This document shows positions 19,455-27,974 of a stretch of 64,000 bases of DNA, piece after piece; position 1 is the first letter of the stretch; each line of letters starts with the position of its first letter. The DNA is from Halorussus salinus. Lineage in GTDB: Archaea > Halobacteriota > Halobacteria > Halobacteriales > Haladaptataceae. The notes beneath the pieces are model-generated. The model did no database searches and had not been told where the DNA came from. It worked only from the letters and a program-made list of their open reading frames with translations. Location: positions 248,001 to 312,000 of the forward strand of contig NZ_SBIS02000008.1 of NCBI RefSeq assembly GCF_004765815.2, given 5' to 3'. The position numbers were made by a program, and so were the translations under genes.

Positions 19455-20483
19455 ATGCATTTCGGCCTACGTGCTGACGGCGGTCCGGAACGGGGGTTCG
19501 GCCACCTCGTCCGGACGCGGACTCTCGCGCGGGAACTGCTCGACAGAGGCCACGCAGTGACCTACCTGTCGAAGACTCCCGAGAGCGTCGAGCGCGTCTG
19601 CGACGCCGAGGAGTTGGCGGTCGTCTCGGTGCCGACCGAGGAGGAAGCCGACGACGACGAATCCGAAGCGGATGAGGACGCCGCGAGGCTCCTCGATGCG
19701 GCCCGCGAGGAGGGAATCGACGCCCTCGTCGTGGACCGCGGCGCGGTCGGACTGGAGACCCAGCGCGACCTCTCGGCGGCGCTCCCGCTCGCGCTGATAC
19801 TCGACGGGGAGGGAGGGACGGTCGCCTGCGACCTCGTGGTCAACGGCCACCTCTACGCGACGGTCGAGGACTACGAGTTCGAGGGCGACGAGCCGGACTG
19901 GTGCGTCGGGAGCGACTACTACCTCCTCGACGCCGACCTCCGGCGACTCGCCGACCGGGAGGTGCCGTGGCGCGACCCGCCCGAGCGCGGCCTGATAACG
20001 ATGGGCGGGAGCGACGTGGGGAACGCGACCCCCGACGCGGTCCGGGCCTTCGACGGGACCGGTCTCGAAATCGACGTTATCGTCGGGCCGGGATTCCAGA
20101 ACGAGGAGCAAATCGACGCCGCGGTCCGAGAGACCGACGCGACGTTCGACGTGGTTCGGGACCCCGACGACCTCCCGCAGCGGATGTTCGAGGCCGACCT
20201 CGCGGTCACGGCGCTCGGACTCACCGTCTACGAGTTGCTCGCGCTCCGGACGCCCTTCGTCGGACTCCCGCAAGCGCCCGACCAGTATCCGAAGGTCGCC
20301 CCGCTCCGGGAGCGGGACGCCGGACTCGTCGTCGCGCCGGGCGACGACCGCGAGTTGGCCGACGCGGTCTCGACGCTACTGCACGACGCCGAGCGCCGCC
20401 GGACCTTCTTCGAGCGCGGCCGGGAACTCGTCTCCGGCGACGGCACCGCGGCGGTCGCCGACCGACTCGAAGAACTCGGGTGA
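19455..20483 (+). CDS. pseG: PseG-like UDP-sugar hydrolase of nonulosonic acid synthesis
   Basis: A 342-residue GT-B-fold hydrolase that removes UDP from the fully acylated diamino sugar before condensation with phosphoenolpyruvate. The start FGLRADGGPERGFGHLVRT is the PseG signature (RxDxx..GxGHxxR with the catalytic His). The second domain has LITMGGSDVGNAT and ALGLTVYELLALRTPFVGLP, the usual nucleotide-binding blocks. An acidic insert (EEEADDDESEADEDA, about residues 60-75) is a halophile decoration. It neighbours the NeuB/PseI gene and the aminotransferase. PseG membership strongly suggests a pseudaminate-like rather than sialate route. Confidence 0.87.
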   Translation: MHFGLRADGGPERGFGHLVRTRTLARELLDRGHAVTYLSKTPESVERVCDAEELAVVSVPTEEEADDDESEADEDAARLLDAAREEGIDALVVDRGAVGLETQRDLSAALPLALILDGEGGTVACDLVVNGHLYATVEDYEFEGDEPDWCVGSDYYLLDADLRRLADREVPWRDPPERGLITMGGSDVGNATPDAVRAFDGTGLEIDVIVGPGFQNEEQIDAAVRETDATFDVVRDPDDLPQRMFEADLAVTALGLTVYELLALRTPFVGLPQAPDQYPKVAPLRERDAGLVVAPGDDRELADAVSTLLHDAERRRTFFERGRELVSGDGTAAVADRLEELG

Positions 20484-20513
20484 GAACCGCGGTCGGCGAA
20501 AACCGGCCCGGCG

Positions 20514-21575
20514 CTACTCGTCCACCGGGTCGCCGGTCACGTCGTCCCACCGGATACCGCTTCCGGCGTCGAGGTCTCGGGTCGCTTCCCGGCCGACCAC
20601 GGCGTCGAGGAACTTGGGTTCGACTCCGCGCTCGCGCTCGCCCGAGCGGAGCGCCGACACGGCGGACTCCTCGATGACCTCGCCAGCGTCGAGGTCTTCG
20701 GTCGCGTGAACCGTCCGCCGGGCCGACTCGTACCAGTCGCGCTCGACGGCTTCGACGCCGACCGACCCGTCGCCGAGCGCGACCTCGGCGTCCCGAATCG
20801 CGGTTATCATCCGGTCGAGTTCGTCGGGTTCGAGCGCGAAGGAGTGGTCCGCGCCCTCCAAGTCGCTGTCCAGCGTGAAGTGCTTCTCGACTATCGAGGC
20901 TCCCAACGCGACGGCGGCGGCGGGCGCGACAACCGGGTCGGTCGTGTGGTCGGAGTAGCCGACCGGCACGTCGAACTCCTCGGCGAGCGTGGCGACGGCG
21001 CGCACGTTCGCCGATTCGAGCGGCGTCGGATACGACGAGACGCAGTGCAGGAGCGCCACCTCCGAGGCTCCGGCGTCTCGCAGGACCGAGAGCGCGCTCC
21101 GCACGTCTTCGAGGTCGTGCGCACCGGTCGAGGCGACGACGGGTTTGTCGCGCTCCGCGACTCGCCGGAGGAACGGATGGTGGCTGAGCATGGACGAGGC
21201 GATTTTGAACGCCGGGACGTACTCGTCCAACTCGTCGAGCGCGCGCTCGTCCAGCGGCGTGGACATGAACAGCACGCCGCGGTCGTCGCAGTGGTCTCTC
21301 AGTTCCGGAATCCAGTCGTACGGCATCTCCATCTCGGCGACGAACTCCCGGAGCGACTGGTCGTCCCCGACGCTCCCGGCCTCCTCGGCGTACATCGTCT
21401 CGGCGCGGAAGTTCTGGAACTTGACGGCGTCCGCACCGGCGTCGGCCGCGGCGTCTATCAGCGACTTGGCCTGTTCCAAGTCGCCGTCGTGGTTCGACCC
21501 CGCTTCCGCGATGACGAAGGTCGGCCGGTCGGTCCCGATTGCGTGCCCCCCGATTTGCATGGCCTCTGATTCCAC
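20514..21575 (-). CDS. Nonulosonic acid synthase (NeuB/PseI family)
   Basis: A 353-residue enzyme condensing phosphoenolpyruvate with a six-carbon amino sugar to give a nine-carbon acid. The TIM barrel opens with FVIAEAGSNHDGDLEQAK and ADAVKFQNF; LLHCVSSYPTP, VGYSDHTTD and IVEKHFTLD carry the active-site and metal residues typical of NeuB. Residues about 290-350 form the C-terminal SAF/antifreeze-like domain. Starts at 21575 (MESEAMQ) or five codons later are both possible. It is convergent with PseG across a 30-base gap, so coregulation would require separate promoters. Confidence 0.9.
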   Translation of the reverse strand: MESEAMQIGGHAIGTDRPTFVIAEAGSNHDGDLEQAKSLIDAAADAGADAVKFQNFRAETMYAEEAGSVGDDQSLREFVAEMEMPYDWIPELRDHCDDRGVLFMSTPLDERALDELDEYVPAFKIASSMLSHHPFLRRVAERDKPVVASTGAHDLEDVRSALSVLRDAGASEVALLHCVSSYPTPLESANVRAVATLAEEFDVPVGYSDHTTDPVVAPAAAVALGASIVEKHFTLDSDLEGADHSFALEPDELDRMITAIRDAEVALGDGSVGVEAVERDWYESARRTVHATEDLDAGEVIEESAVSALRSGERERGVEPKFLDAVVGREATRDLDAGSGIRWDDVTGDPVDE

Positions 21576-21633
21576 GACGAGCCACCAAAGCGTTGGGGGC
21601 CGCGGCGCGAGGAGCGGCCGGGGGAGTCGAGAC

Positions 21634-23412
21634 CTACCCGTACACGTTCGAGAGTATCGCCTCCAGATTGACGATGCGATGGAGCTTCCGGGCCTCGTGG
21701 TACGTGGCGGTACCGCCGACGCGACCGAGCGCGGACTCGTAGCGAGTGCGGAGGTCGGCCGCCAGCTCGTCGTCGGACGCCATCGAGACGACGAGCGACT
21801 CGTCGGGGTCGAGTCGGTCGGCGTTGCGCCCGAGGAGGGGCAGGGGAAGGTCGGCTTTGTACGCCGACTCGGCGGCCATCTCGCGCTTCCTGTCGGCCAC
21901 GCTGTCGAACGCGGCGTCCTGATACGTTCGACCGAGGCGGTCCGCGACGTACTCGTAAATCTCGCGCTTGGGCGAGATAGCGTCGCGAAACCTCCGACGT
22001 TTGCCGAGGAAGTACGAGACGAGCGGTCCCCAGTTCGCGGGCAACGACATCCGCGTCCCGTCGGCGACCGGGAACGTCGTCAGTTCCTTGCTCATGTTGT
22101 GCGAGTAGTAGTAGAAGTTGAGTACGTCGATGGCGGTCCGGAGGTCCGACTCGCGGGTCCGCGCGAGGAGCGTCCCGACCTCCTCGGTCGCCGTCTCGTC
22201 GTCGCCGGGCGCGACGAAGGTCGGGCGCATGCACGAGACCGCGCCGACCAGATAGCCGATGGCCGACGGGTCGGCCGCGAAGTCGGTGTCGCGCACCGAG
22301 AGCGCGAGGCGAGCGTAGAGTCGTCGGAGGGTCTCGCTCTCGACGTACGGGTCGGTGAACTGGGCGTTCTTGGCGACTTTGAACGCGAACCCGCCGAAGT
22401 CGCGGGTCGCGTAGAGGTACGCGCCCGGCGAGAGTTGCGGGCGCTTCATGTCCACCGTCGCCACGGCGTCGGTGTTCTGGCCGTTGCAGACGATGTCGTA
22501 CCGGTCGTCCGCGTCGAGGCCGTTGCTCGGCGCGAACGGATTGACGAAGTCGCGCTCCAGATTCCGCTGGAGTCGGTCGAGAGTCGCCGCCGAGTCGGGC
22601 GGCCAGCGGTAGTCGAACACGTCCAACTCAGCGCCCGCGGCGTCCGCGACCCTGCGCGCTCGGGGGACGTTGTTCGCGTTCGGGCCGATGTCCACGGCGG
22701 CGAGGTCGAGCGCCCCGTCGCCGCGGTGTCGGTCCAGCGCGAGGTAGTAGGCCGTGCTATCGACGCCGCCCGAGAACAGCAGGAGAACGTCCTCGTCGGC
22801 GACGGGTCGCGCTATCTCTCCGAACGCGGACGCGAGATTCGCCGGACGGCCCTCTCCCCGGCCCGCGAAGTGGCGGAACTCCGCGATAGAGCCGCCGTCT
22901 ACGTCGATGTAGCTCGCAGGCGGGAGTCGGTGAATCGACTCGAAGACGCTCGTAAACGGTAACTGCAACTCGACGCGCTCGTAGAACCGTTCGAGCGCGT
23001 CGGGGTCGAACGACAGTCGCTCCCGCGGTACGTACTCCAGCGCGCGCGACAGCACGGTGGCGACCACCGTCGAGTCGCCCAGCGGCGCGACGTACCCGCC
23101 GGGGTAGCCCGGCGACGTGACTAGTCGGACGCCCTCCTCGGCGAAGTCCGCGAGGACGTAACTGCCACACGACCGCCGCGCCTCGGCGGCCAGAAAGTCC
23201 GACAGGTCTCGGTTTCGGTACTCGTCGGCCAGTCGCTCGGCCGACGCGTGGAGCGGCCTGCCGAACACGCGAACCCCGTCGTCGGGCGAGTCGGTCGTGT
23301 GAACGCGAAACTCCTCGGTCTCGTCCGGCGTCCCCGCGGACGCCGAAGCCCCGCGTGCGCCCGTCGCTCGGCCACCGTCAGTTCGGTCTCCCGCGGTCTC
23401 GTCCCCCGTCAT
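21634..23412 (-). CDS. Asparagine-synthase-like protein with degenerate glutaminase domain
   Basis: A 592-residue protein. The PP-loop SGGVDST at 214-220 shows an AMP-forming synthetase domain. The N-terminal 200 residues retain some Ntn features (YVLADFAEEGVRLVTSPG, IHRLPPASYIDV) but lack the Cys2 nucleophile, so it cannot hydrolyse glutamine itself; ammonia or another amine must be the nucleophile. Relatives sit in glycan loci and may amidate sugar acids or make another amide. The first 35 residues are a disordered G/A/T/D-rich tail. A TTTTAATA box lies about 28 bases before the ATG, fitting a leaderless mRNA. Confidence 0.7.
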   Translation of the reverse strand: MTGDETAGDRTDGGRATGARGASASAGTPDETEEFRVHTTDSPDDGVRVFGRPLHASAERLADEYRNRDLSDFLAAEARRSCGSYVLADFAEEGVRLVTSPGYPGGYVAPLGDSTVVATVLSRALEYVPRERLSFDPDALERFYERVELQLPFTSVFESIHRLPPASYIDVDGGSIAEFRHFAGRGEGRPANLASAFGEIARPVADEDVLLLFSGGVDSTAYYLALDRHRGDGALDLAAVDIGPNANNVPRARRVADAAGAELDVFDYRWPPDSAATLDRLQRNLERDFVNPFAPSNGLDADDRYDIVCNGQNTDAVATVDMKRPQLSPGAYLYATRDFGGFAFKVAKNAQFTDPYVESETLRRLYARLALSVRDTDFAADPSAIGYLVGAVSCMRPTFVAPGDDETATEEVGTLLARTRESDLRTAIDVLNFYYYSHNMSKELTTFPVADGTRMSLPANWGPLVSYFLGKRRRFRDAISPKREIYEYVADRLGRTYQDAAFDSVADRKREMAAESAYKADLPLPLLGRNADRLDPDESLVVSMASDDELAADLRTRYESALGRVGGTATYHEARKLHRIVNLEAILSNVYG

Positions 23413-23438
23413 TCTCTCTCAATGCCAATCAGACGGGT

Positions 23439-23446
23439 ATTAAAAA
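23439..23446 (-). promoter_or_regulatory. TATA-like box for the asparagine-synthase-like gene
   Basis: On the minus strand TTTTAATA is centred about 30 bases before the ATG at 23412, in a 52-base gap that is the only A+T-rich sequence nearby. The spacing fits archaeal box A and a transcript starting at or very near the start codon. Confidence 0.5.
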
Positions 23447-23464
23447 TGACGCCCCGGAGGACCG

Positions 23465-25723
23465 TCACGACGGGCGACCCGGACGAGCGGGTTCCAAATC
23501 GCTCGCGGTCGCTACCGCGCGGGCGGCGTCGGACTCCGAGACCGGTTCCGGCGCGAACGCCGCGCGCTCGTAAGTCTCGGTCAGGCGTTTCAGGTCGTCG
23601 GCGCGCTCCGCCGAGAGGCCGCCGTCGCGGCAGTCAGCGTAGAACTCCCAGTGGGTCTCGGCCGAGGAGCGCCCGACCGCTCCGTCGAGTCGCTTCCGGG
23701 CGGCGGCGTAGGCCAGCAAGGCCGCCTCGTCGGCGGGGTCCGTGGTGGGGTCGCTCGCGGCGGCGTCACCATCCAGTCGCTCGGCGGCCGCGTCGAGGAG
23801 GGCGTCGGCCGACCGGTCGGCGTCGCCCGGAACGGTCGCCGAGAGGTCCGACGCCGCCGACGCGGGCGCGGGCGTCTCGTCGTCGCCGAGGCTCCAGTCG
23901 TCGCCGCCGAGGCGTCGCGCGAGGACGACGCCGATGACCGCGAGACCGAGCAGTCCCGCGACGCGGAGCGCCAGCGGGTAGTCGAGTCCGTTCCCGCCGG
24001 TCTCCTCGAAGGCGACGGTGGCGTCAGCGCGGCTCGACTGTAGGTTCTCGCCGACCGGCGCGTAGGAGGCGTTGACAGTGGCGTTCGGCCGGTCGCTCAC
24101 CGACGATGGCACGGACACGACTTCCGCGTAGCCGCCGGTCGCGTTCGTCGTCACCGTGCCCACCGCGGTCCCGCCGACGGCTAGTTGGACCGTCCGGTTC
24201 GGGAGCGGCGCACCGCGCGCGGTCAACCGACCCGAGACGAACAGGCTCCCGTTCACGCGCCGGAGTTCGGTCATCGAGAGGTCGGTCGGGGTCGGTTCGA
24301 CCGTCACCGCCGCGGTGGCGTTCGCCGCGCTGAACCGCGAGTCGGCGAGGCGAACCCGGAGCCTGCGCTCGCCGGTCGAGACGTTCGCCGGAACCGCGGT
24401 CCGCAGGTCGAACGAGCCGTTAGGGGCCGTGGTGGTGCGCCCCATCGGAACGCCGGCGAGCGTCGCCACGACCGCCACGTCGCCGGTCGAGACGTTCTCG
24501 GCGGCGACGGTGCCCGCGACCGTCAGCGAGTCGCCGAACCCGACCGACTCGGCGTAGTCCCGGAGTTCGACCGCCGGTTCGACGCGTTCGACGCCGAACC
24601 TGACCGTCGCGTTGTCCCGGAGGTACCGCGAGGAGTTCGCCGGTCGGAACTGGACCGTGCGGGTCCGGTCGCCGACCGACGCGAGCGTCGGTCGGTAGCC
24701 GACCTCGAAGTGGCCCGTCGCGTTCGTCGCCGTCCGGACGGTCCGGTTCTCGATGCGGAGCGAGACGTTTCGCGGGCCGACCGCGGTCCCGGTCGCCGCG
24801 GTCACGAGTCGGCCGCGGAGCGTCACCCGGTCGGTGAACGACCGGTTCGCCGAGCGGGCTTCGACCGAGAGGTCGGTCCGGACGAGCGTCTGGTCGCGGA
24901 CGGTCCGCTGGGTCGTCAGCACGTCCTCGCGGACCGCCTCGATTTGCCGGGAGGCGTTCGTCGTGGCGTTGCGCTCGGCCGAGGAGGCCGCTCCTCTCGA
25001 CGAGACGTTGGCGTAACTCTCCCGGAGCGCGGCGGCCGAGCGGTTGACCGCGGACAGGCGGCGTTCGAGCGCGTGGGCGAGGCGGCGCTCTCGATCGGTC
25101 GTCCCGTTCTCGCGGACCCGCTGGTAGCGTTGGAGCGTCGTGCGGTAGTCGTTCACGTCCGCGAGGAACGCGCTCTGAATCGCGCCCACGCCGTCGAGGT
25201 CCGAGAGGTTCCGGTCGCCGCCGGACGACTCGCCTTTCAGTTCCGCGTACTTGTCGGCGAACTCCTCGAACTGCGAATCGTTGCCGACGATGCGGCGCGC
25301 GCGGTCGGCGTCGCGCTCGCTCACCTCGACGCTCCGGACGAGGCGTTCGACCATCCGGTCTTGGAGCCACGACCCCACGTCGCTGGCGTTCGACCCCTCG
25401 CCGACCCGACCGGGGTTTCGGTGGCGGACCGTCGCGTTCGCGGTGTCGTTCCCGCCGGGCGTAGTCGTCTCCTGTGCGCCGACTGCGGAACCGCGCGCGC
25501 CGACGGCGGGAGTGCCCGCCTTGGAGACGGGTCTAGATATGCTAAAGTCGTACTCCTCGGTTCCGGGCAAATATTTATTTGTCTCAAAGGATTGTGTACC
25601 GGTCTCCGACGCGGACGCGCTCGGCGTGGACGCACCCGCCGCGGACGCGCCGCTCGCCGCGGCGGCTAACAGCAACAGCGCGACGGCGACGCTCCGCAGT
25701 CGCTCCCCATCGACCCCCCTCAC
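23465..25723 (-). CDS. Secreted/membrane protein with C-terminal DUF4129 domain
   Basis: A 752-residue protein starting at GTG 25723. A hydrophobic signal (SVAVALLLLAAAASGASA) leads into a long extracytoplasmic region with many N-x-S/T sequons, a helical section near 130-260, and several Ig/carboxypeptidase-regulatory-like repeats, each with a TTNATGGY-type element. A transmembrane helix (ALRVAGLLGLAVIGVVLA) precedes a cytoplasmic tail with the DUF4129 pattern (HWEFYADC..., LKRLTETYERAAFA). DUF4129 proteins cluster with MoxR ATPases and DUF58 proteins, as here, and probably act with them at the membrane. A TATTAC box lies about 27 bases before the GTG. The long open frame above it is antisense to DUF58 and not coding. 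Confidence 0.8.
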   Translation of the reverse strand: MRGVDGERLRSVAVALLLLAAAASGASAAGASTPSASASETGTQSFETNKYLPGTEEYDFSISRPVSKAGTPAVGARGSAVGAQETTTPGGNDTANATVRHRNPGRVGEGSNASDVGSWLQDRMVERLVRSVEVSERDADRARRIVGNDSQFEEFADKYAELKGESSGGDRNLSDLDGVGAIQSAFLADVNDYRTTLQRYQRVRENGTTDRERRLAHALERRLSAVNRSAAALRESYANVSSRGAASSAERNATTNASRQIEAVREDVLTTQRTVRDQTLVRTDLSVEARSANRSFTDRVTLRGRLVTAATGTAVGPRNVSLRIENRTVRTATNATGHFEVGYRPTLASVGDRTRTVQFRPANSSRYLRDNATVRFGVERVEPAVELRDYAESVGFGDSLTVAGTVAAENVSTGDVAVVATLAGVPMGRTTTAPNGSFDLRTAVPANVSTGERRLRVRLADSRFSAANATAAVTVEPTPTDLSMTELRRVNGSLFVSGRLTARGAPLPNRTVQLAVGGTAVGTVTTNATGGYAEVVSVPSSVSDRPNATVNASYAPVGENLQSSRADATVAFEETGGNGLDYPLALRVAGLLGLAVIGVVLARRLGGDDWSLGDDETPAPASAASDLSATVPGDADRSADALLDAAAERLDGDAAASDPTTDPADEAALLAYAAARKRLDGAVGRSSAETHWEFYADCRDGGLSAERADDLKRLTETYERAAFAPEPVSESDAARAVATASDLEPARPGRPS

Positions 25724-25987
25724 AGACCACTGGTACTGCGGCGAGCGTAATACCTCTATTGGGGGACCAGTTGGGTATGCTAGACATTTGGTACCACGCT
25801 CTCGGGACGAGGAGGACCCCGCCGACTCGTCGCTACCTGCCGTCACCGGCGACTTCGCTGGCGTCACCGGCGACCGCGCCGGTGTCTCCTCGTCACCCGC
25901 GTCTAAGGACGGAAACGACAGCAGGTTGGATTTTCCGCGCTCGAACGACCAACAGTTTGAACTACGGATGCGTCGTGCGTGGTTGCG

Positions 25988-27472
25988 ATGGGGGTTACTC
26001 GCGGGTACTGGGGAGAGGTCGGACTGGTCGTCGCGTTGGCCGGAGCGGCCGCGCTGTTGGGCGAGCCGCTGTTGCTCGTCGGCGCGGCGGGCGTCGGCGG
26101 ATGGCTGGTCGCGCGCCACTACGCCTTCGTGCGCGACCTCTCGGGGGTCGTCGCCGCGCTGTCGGTCTCGCAGTCGCCCGAACGCGAGCGCGTCACCGAG
26201 GAGAACACCGTGGACCTCACCCTCGAAGCGACGCTCCCGGCCCCGACGCCGCTGGCGCTCGACGTGGAGACCGACGCGCCGGTCGGCGTCCGGCTCGACG
26301 GCGAGGCCCGGACGACTCTCCAGAGAGGAGACCGGGAGGCGACCGCGACGGTCGCCGCCGACTGCCCGCTGGCGGGCGAGTTTCGCTTCGACCGGGCGAC
26401 GGTGCGGACGACCGACCGGTCGGACCGGTTCACCGCCGAGTTCGCCGTCGGGGACCCGGCGACGCTGACCGTGGACGCCCGCGCGCCGCGGGACATCCAC
26501 GTCGGGACGGGCGGGGACGCCATCGGGACACCCTACGGCGAACTCGACACGGGCGAGCGCGGGACGGGACTCGACTTCGCGGAACTGCGGTCGTACGTCC
26601 CCGGCGACGCGGTGCGAAACATCGACTGGAAGGCCACCGCGCGCTCGGACGAGGCGTACGTCCGGACCTACGAGACCACCGCCGAGCGTCGCACGGCGCT
26701 GTTGGTCGATTGCCGGACCGCTATGGCGGCCGGGCCGTCGGGCGCGACCAAGTTCGACTACCTCCGGGAGTTCGCGCTCGGACTGGTGACGTACGCCCGC
26801 GAGCGGAGCGAACCGCTCGGTCTCTACGCGGTCGGCGACGAGGGCGTGCTGACCAGTCGCGCGCCCGCCGCCAACGAGGAGGCCTACGCGACGATAGAGC
26901 GGCGACTCCGCGAGTTCGCGCCGAACGACGCGAGCGGCGACGCCGAGGCCGCGACGACCGACGCCGACGACGGGACGACCCGTGCCGACCGCACGCCAGC
27001 GCGGACCTCCCCGGCCGTGGCGCGCGAGCGGTCGCGGCTCCTCCGGGGCGACGATTCGGCGTACGCCGACCGATTGGGACCGTTCTTCGGCACCGCCGAC
27101 CCGTACGTCGAGCGCATCGCAGGCGACCCGCTGTACGGTTCGGTCCGCGCGGGAATCTCGCGGCTCTCGGGCACCGTGACCACCGTCGTCCTGACCGACG
27201 ACTCGAACCGCGCTCGGACCCGCGCCGCGATTCGGACCGCCGCGCGGAGCGAGGGCACCGTCCTCGCCTTCCTGACGCCGACGGCGCTGTTCGAGCGCGC
27301 GGACGGCGACCCGGAGGCGACCTACGAGCGGTACGCCGACTTCGAGCGGTACCGGCGCGAACTCGACAACGAGCGCGGCGTCGCGGCGTTCGAGGTCGCG
27401 CCCGGCGACGAACTCTCCCGACTGCTGGCGAGCCACGAGGCCCGCCGTCGGTCCGCGGAGGCGGGTGACTGA
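25988..27472 (+). CDS. DUF58-domain (MoxR-associated) membrane protein
   Basis: A 494-residue protein with two N-terminal membrane helices, an extracytoplasmic/Ig-like region, and the DUF58 signature RSYVPGDAVRNIDWKATAR at about 200-218, followed by a VWA-like domain (TALLVDCRTAM). DUF58 proteins partner MoxR AAA+ ATPases in membrane complexes of unclear substrate. The start could be GTG 25979 or ATG 25988; I prefer the ATG. It is divergent from the DUF4129 gene and its TGA is two bases before the next ATG, so it begins a three-gene operon. Confidence 0.85.
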   Translation: MGVTRGYWGEVGLVVALAGAAALLGEPLLLVGAAGVGGWLVARHYAFVRDLSGVVAALSVSQSPERERVTEENTVDLTLEATLPAPTPLALDVETDAPVGVRLDGEARTTLQRGDREATATVAADCPLAGEFRFDRATVRTTDRSDRFTAEFAVGDPATLTVDARAPRDIHVGTGGDAIGTPYGELDTGERGTGLDFAELRSYVPGDAVRNIDWKATARSDEAYVRTYETTAERRTALLVDCRTAMAAGPSGATKFDYLREFALGLVTYARERSEPLGLYAVGDEGVLTSRAPAANEEAYATIERRLREFAPNDASGDAEAATTDADDGTTRADRTPARTSPAVARERSRLLRGDDSAYADRLGPFFGTADPYVERIAGDPLYGSVRAGISRLSGTVTTVVLTDDSNRARTRAAIRTAARSEGTVLAFLTPTALFERADGDPEATYERYADFERYRRELDNERGVAAFEVAPGDELSRLLASHEARRRSAEAGD

Positions 27473-27473
27473 G

Positions 27474-27974
27474 ATGGCCGGACTCGCCGACCGAATCGGC
27501 CTCGCGGACTCGCGGGCCGAGGAGCGACTCGCCGACCGAAGCCGACTCGGCGGGGCCAGTCTCGTCGTCGTCGCGGCCGCGCTCGTCTTGCTCTACGGCG
27601 CGCCGGGGGTCGCGGCGGCGGCGGCCGTCGTCGCCTGCTGGCTCGCGCTCCCGGCGACCTACGCCTTCGCGCTCGGCACCGTCGCGCTCGCGGCGCTCGC
27701 CGGGGAGTCGGTCGCCGAAATCGCGCTCGTTGAGGTCGGACTCGTGGGGCTCCTCGTCGCTCCGGCGGGCCTCCTCGACCGGCCCGCGCGACCGGTCGGC
27801 ATCGCGGTAGTCGCCGTGGCCGCGGGCGGCGCGCTCGCGTGGGCGACGAGTCACGGCGCTATCGGTCTCCCGCTCGCGGGCCTCGTCGTCCTCGGGGGGA
27901 CCGCGCTCGGCGGCTACGCGCTCCACCGCTACCAACTCGTAAACATCGGCCTCGCAGGTGATGCCAGTGAGTAA
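27474..27974 (+). CDS. Small polytopic membrane protein of the MoxR/DUF58 cluster
   Basis: A 166-residue, very Ala/Val/Leu-rich protein with about five predicted transmembrane helices after a charged 35-residue start. I know similar short proteins (I believe DUF7519) next to DUF58 genes in haloarchaea, but have no function for them. ATG 27474 follows the DUF58 stop at once; a GTG at 27465 overlapping that gene is also in frame. The end overlaps the start of the next gene, so the three genes are surely cotranscribed. Confidence 0.75.
   Translation: MAGLADRIGLADSRAEERLADRSRLGGASLVVVAAALVLLYGAPGVAAAAAVVACWLALPATYAFALGTVALAALAGESVAEIALVEVGLVGLLVAPAGLLDRPARPVGIAVVAVAAGGALAWATSHGAIGLPLAGLVVLGGTALGGYALHRYQLVNIGLAGDASE

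Noticed and set aside
25724-27436. Minus-strand open frame continuing upstream of the DUF4129 gene for over 500 codons
   Set aside because: It is antisense to the DUF58 gene, has no hydrophobic signal at its start, and reads as Arg/Gly-rich shadow sequence; the signal peptide at GTG 25723 marks the real start.
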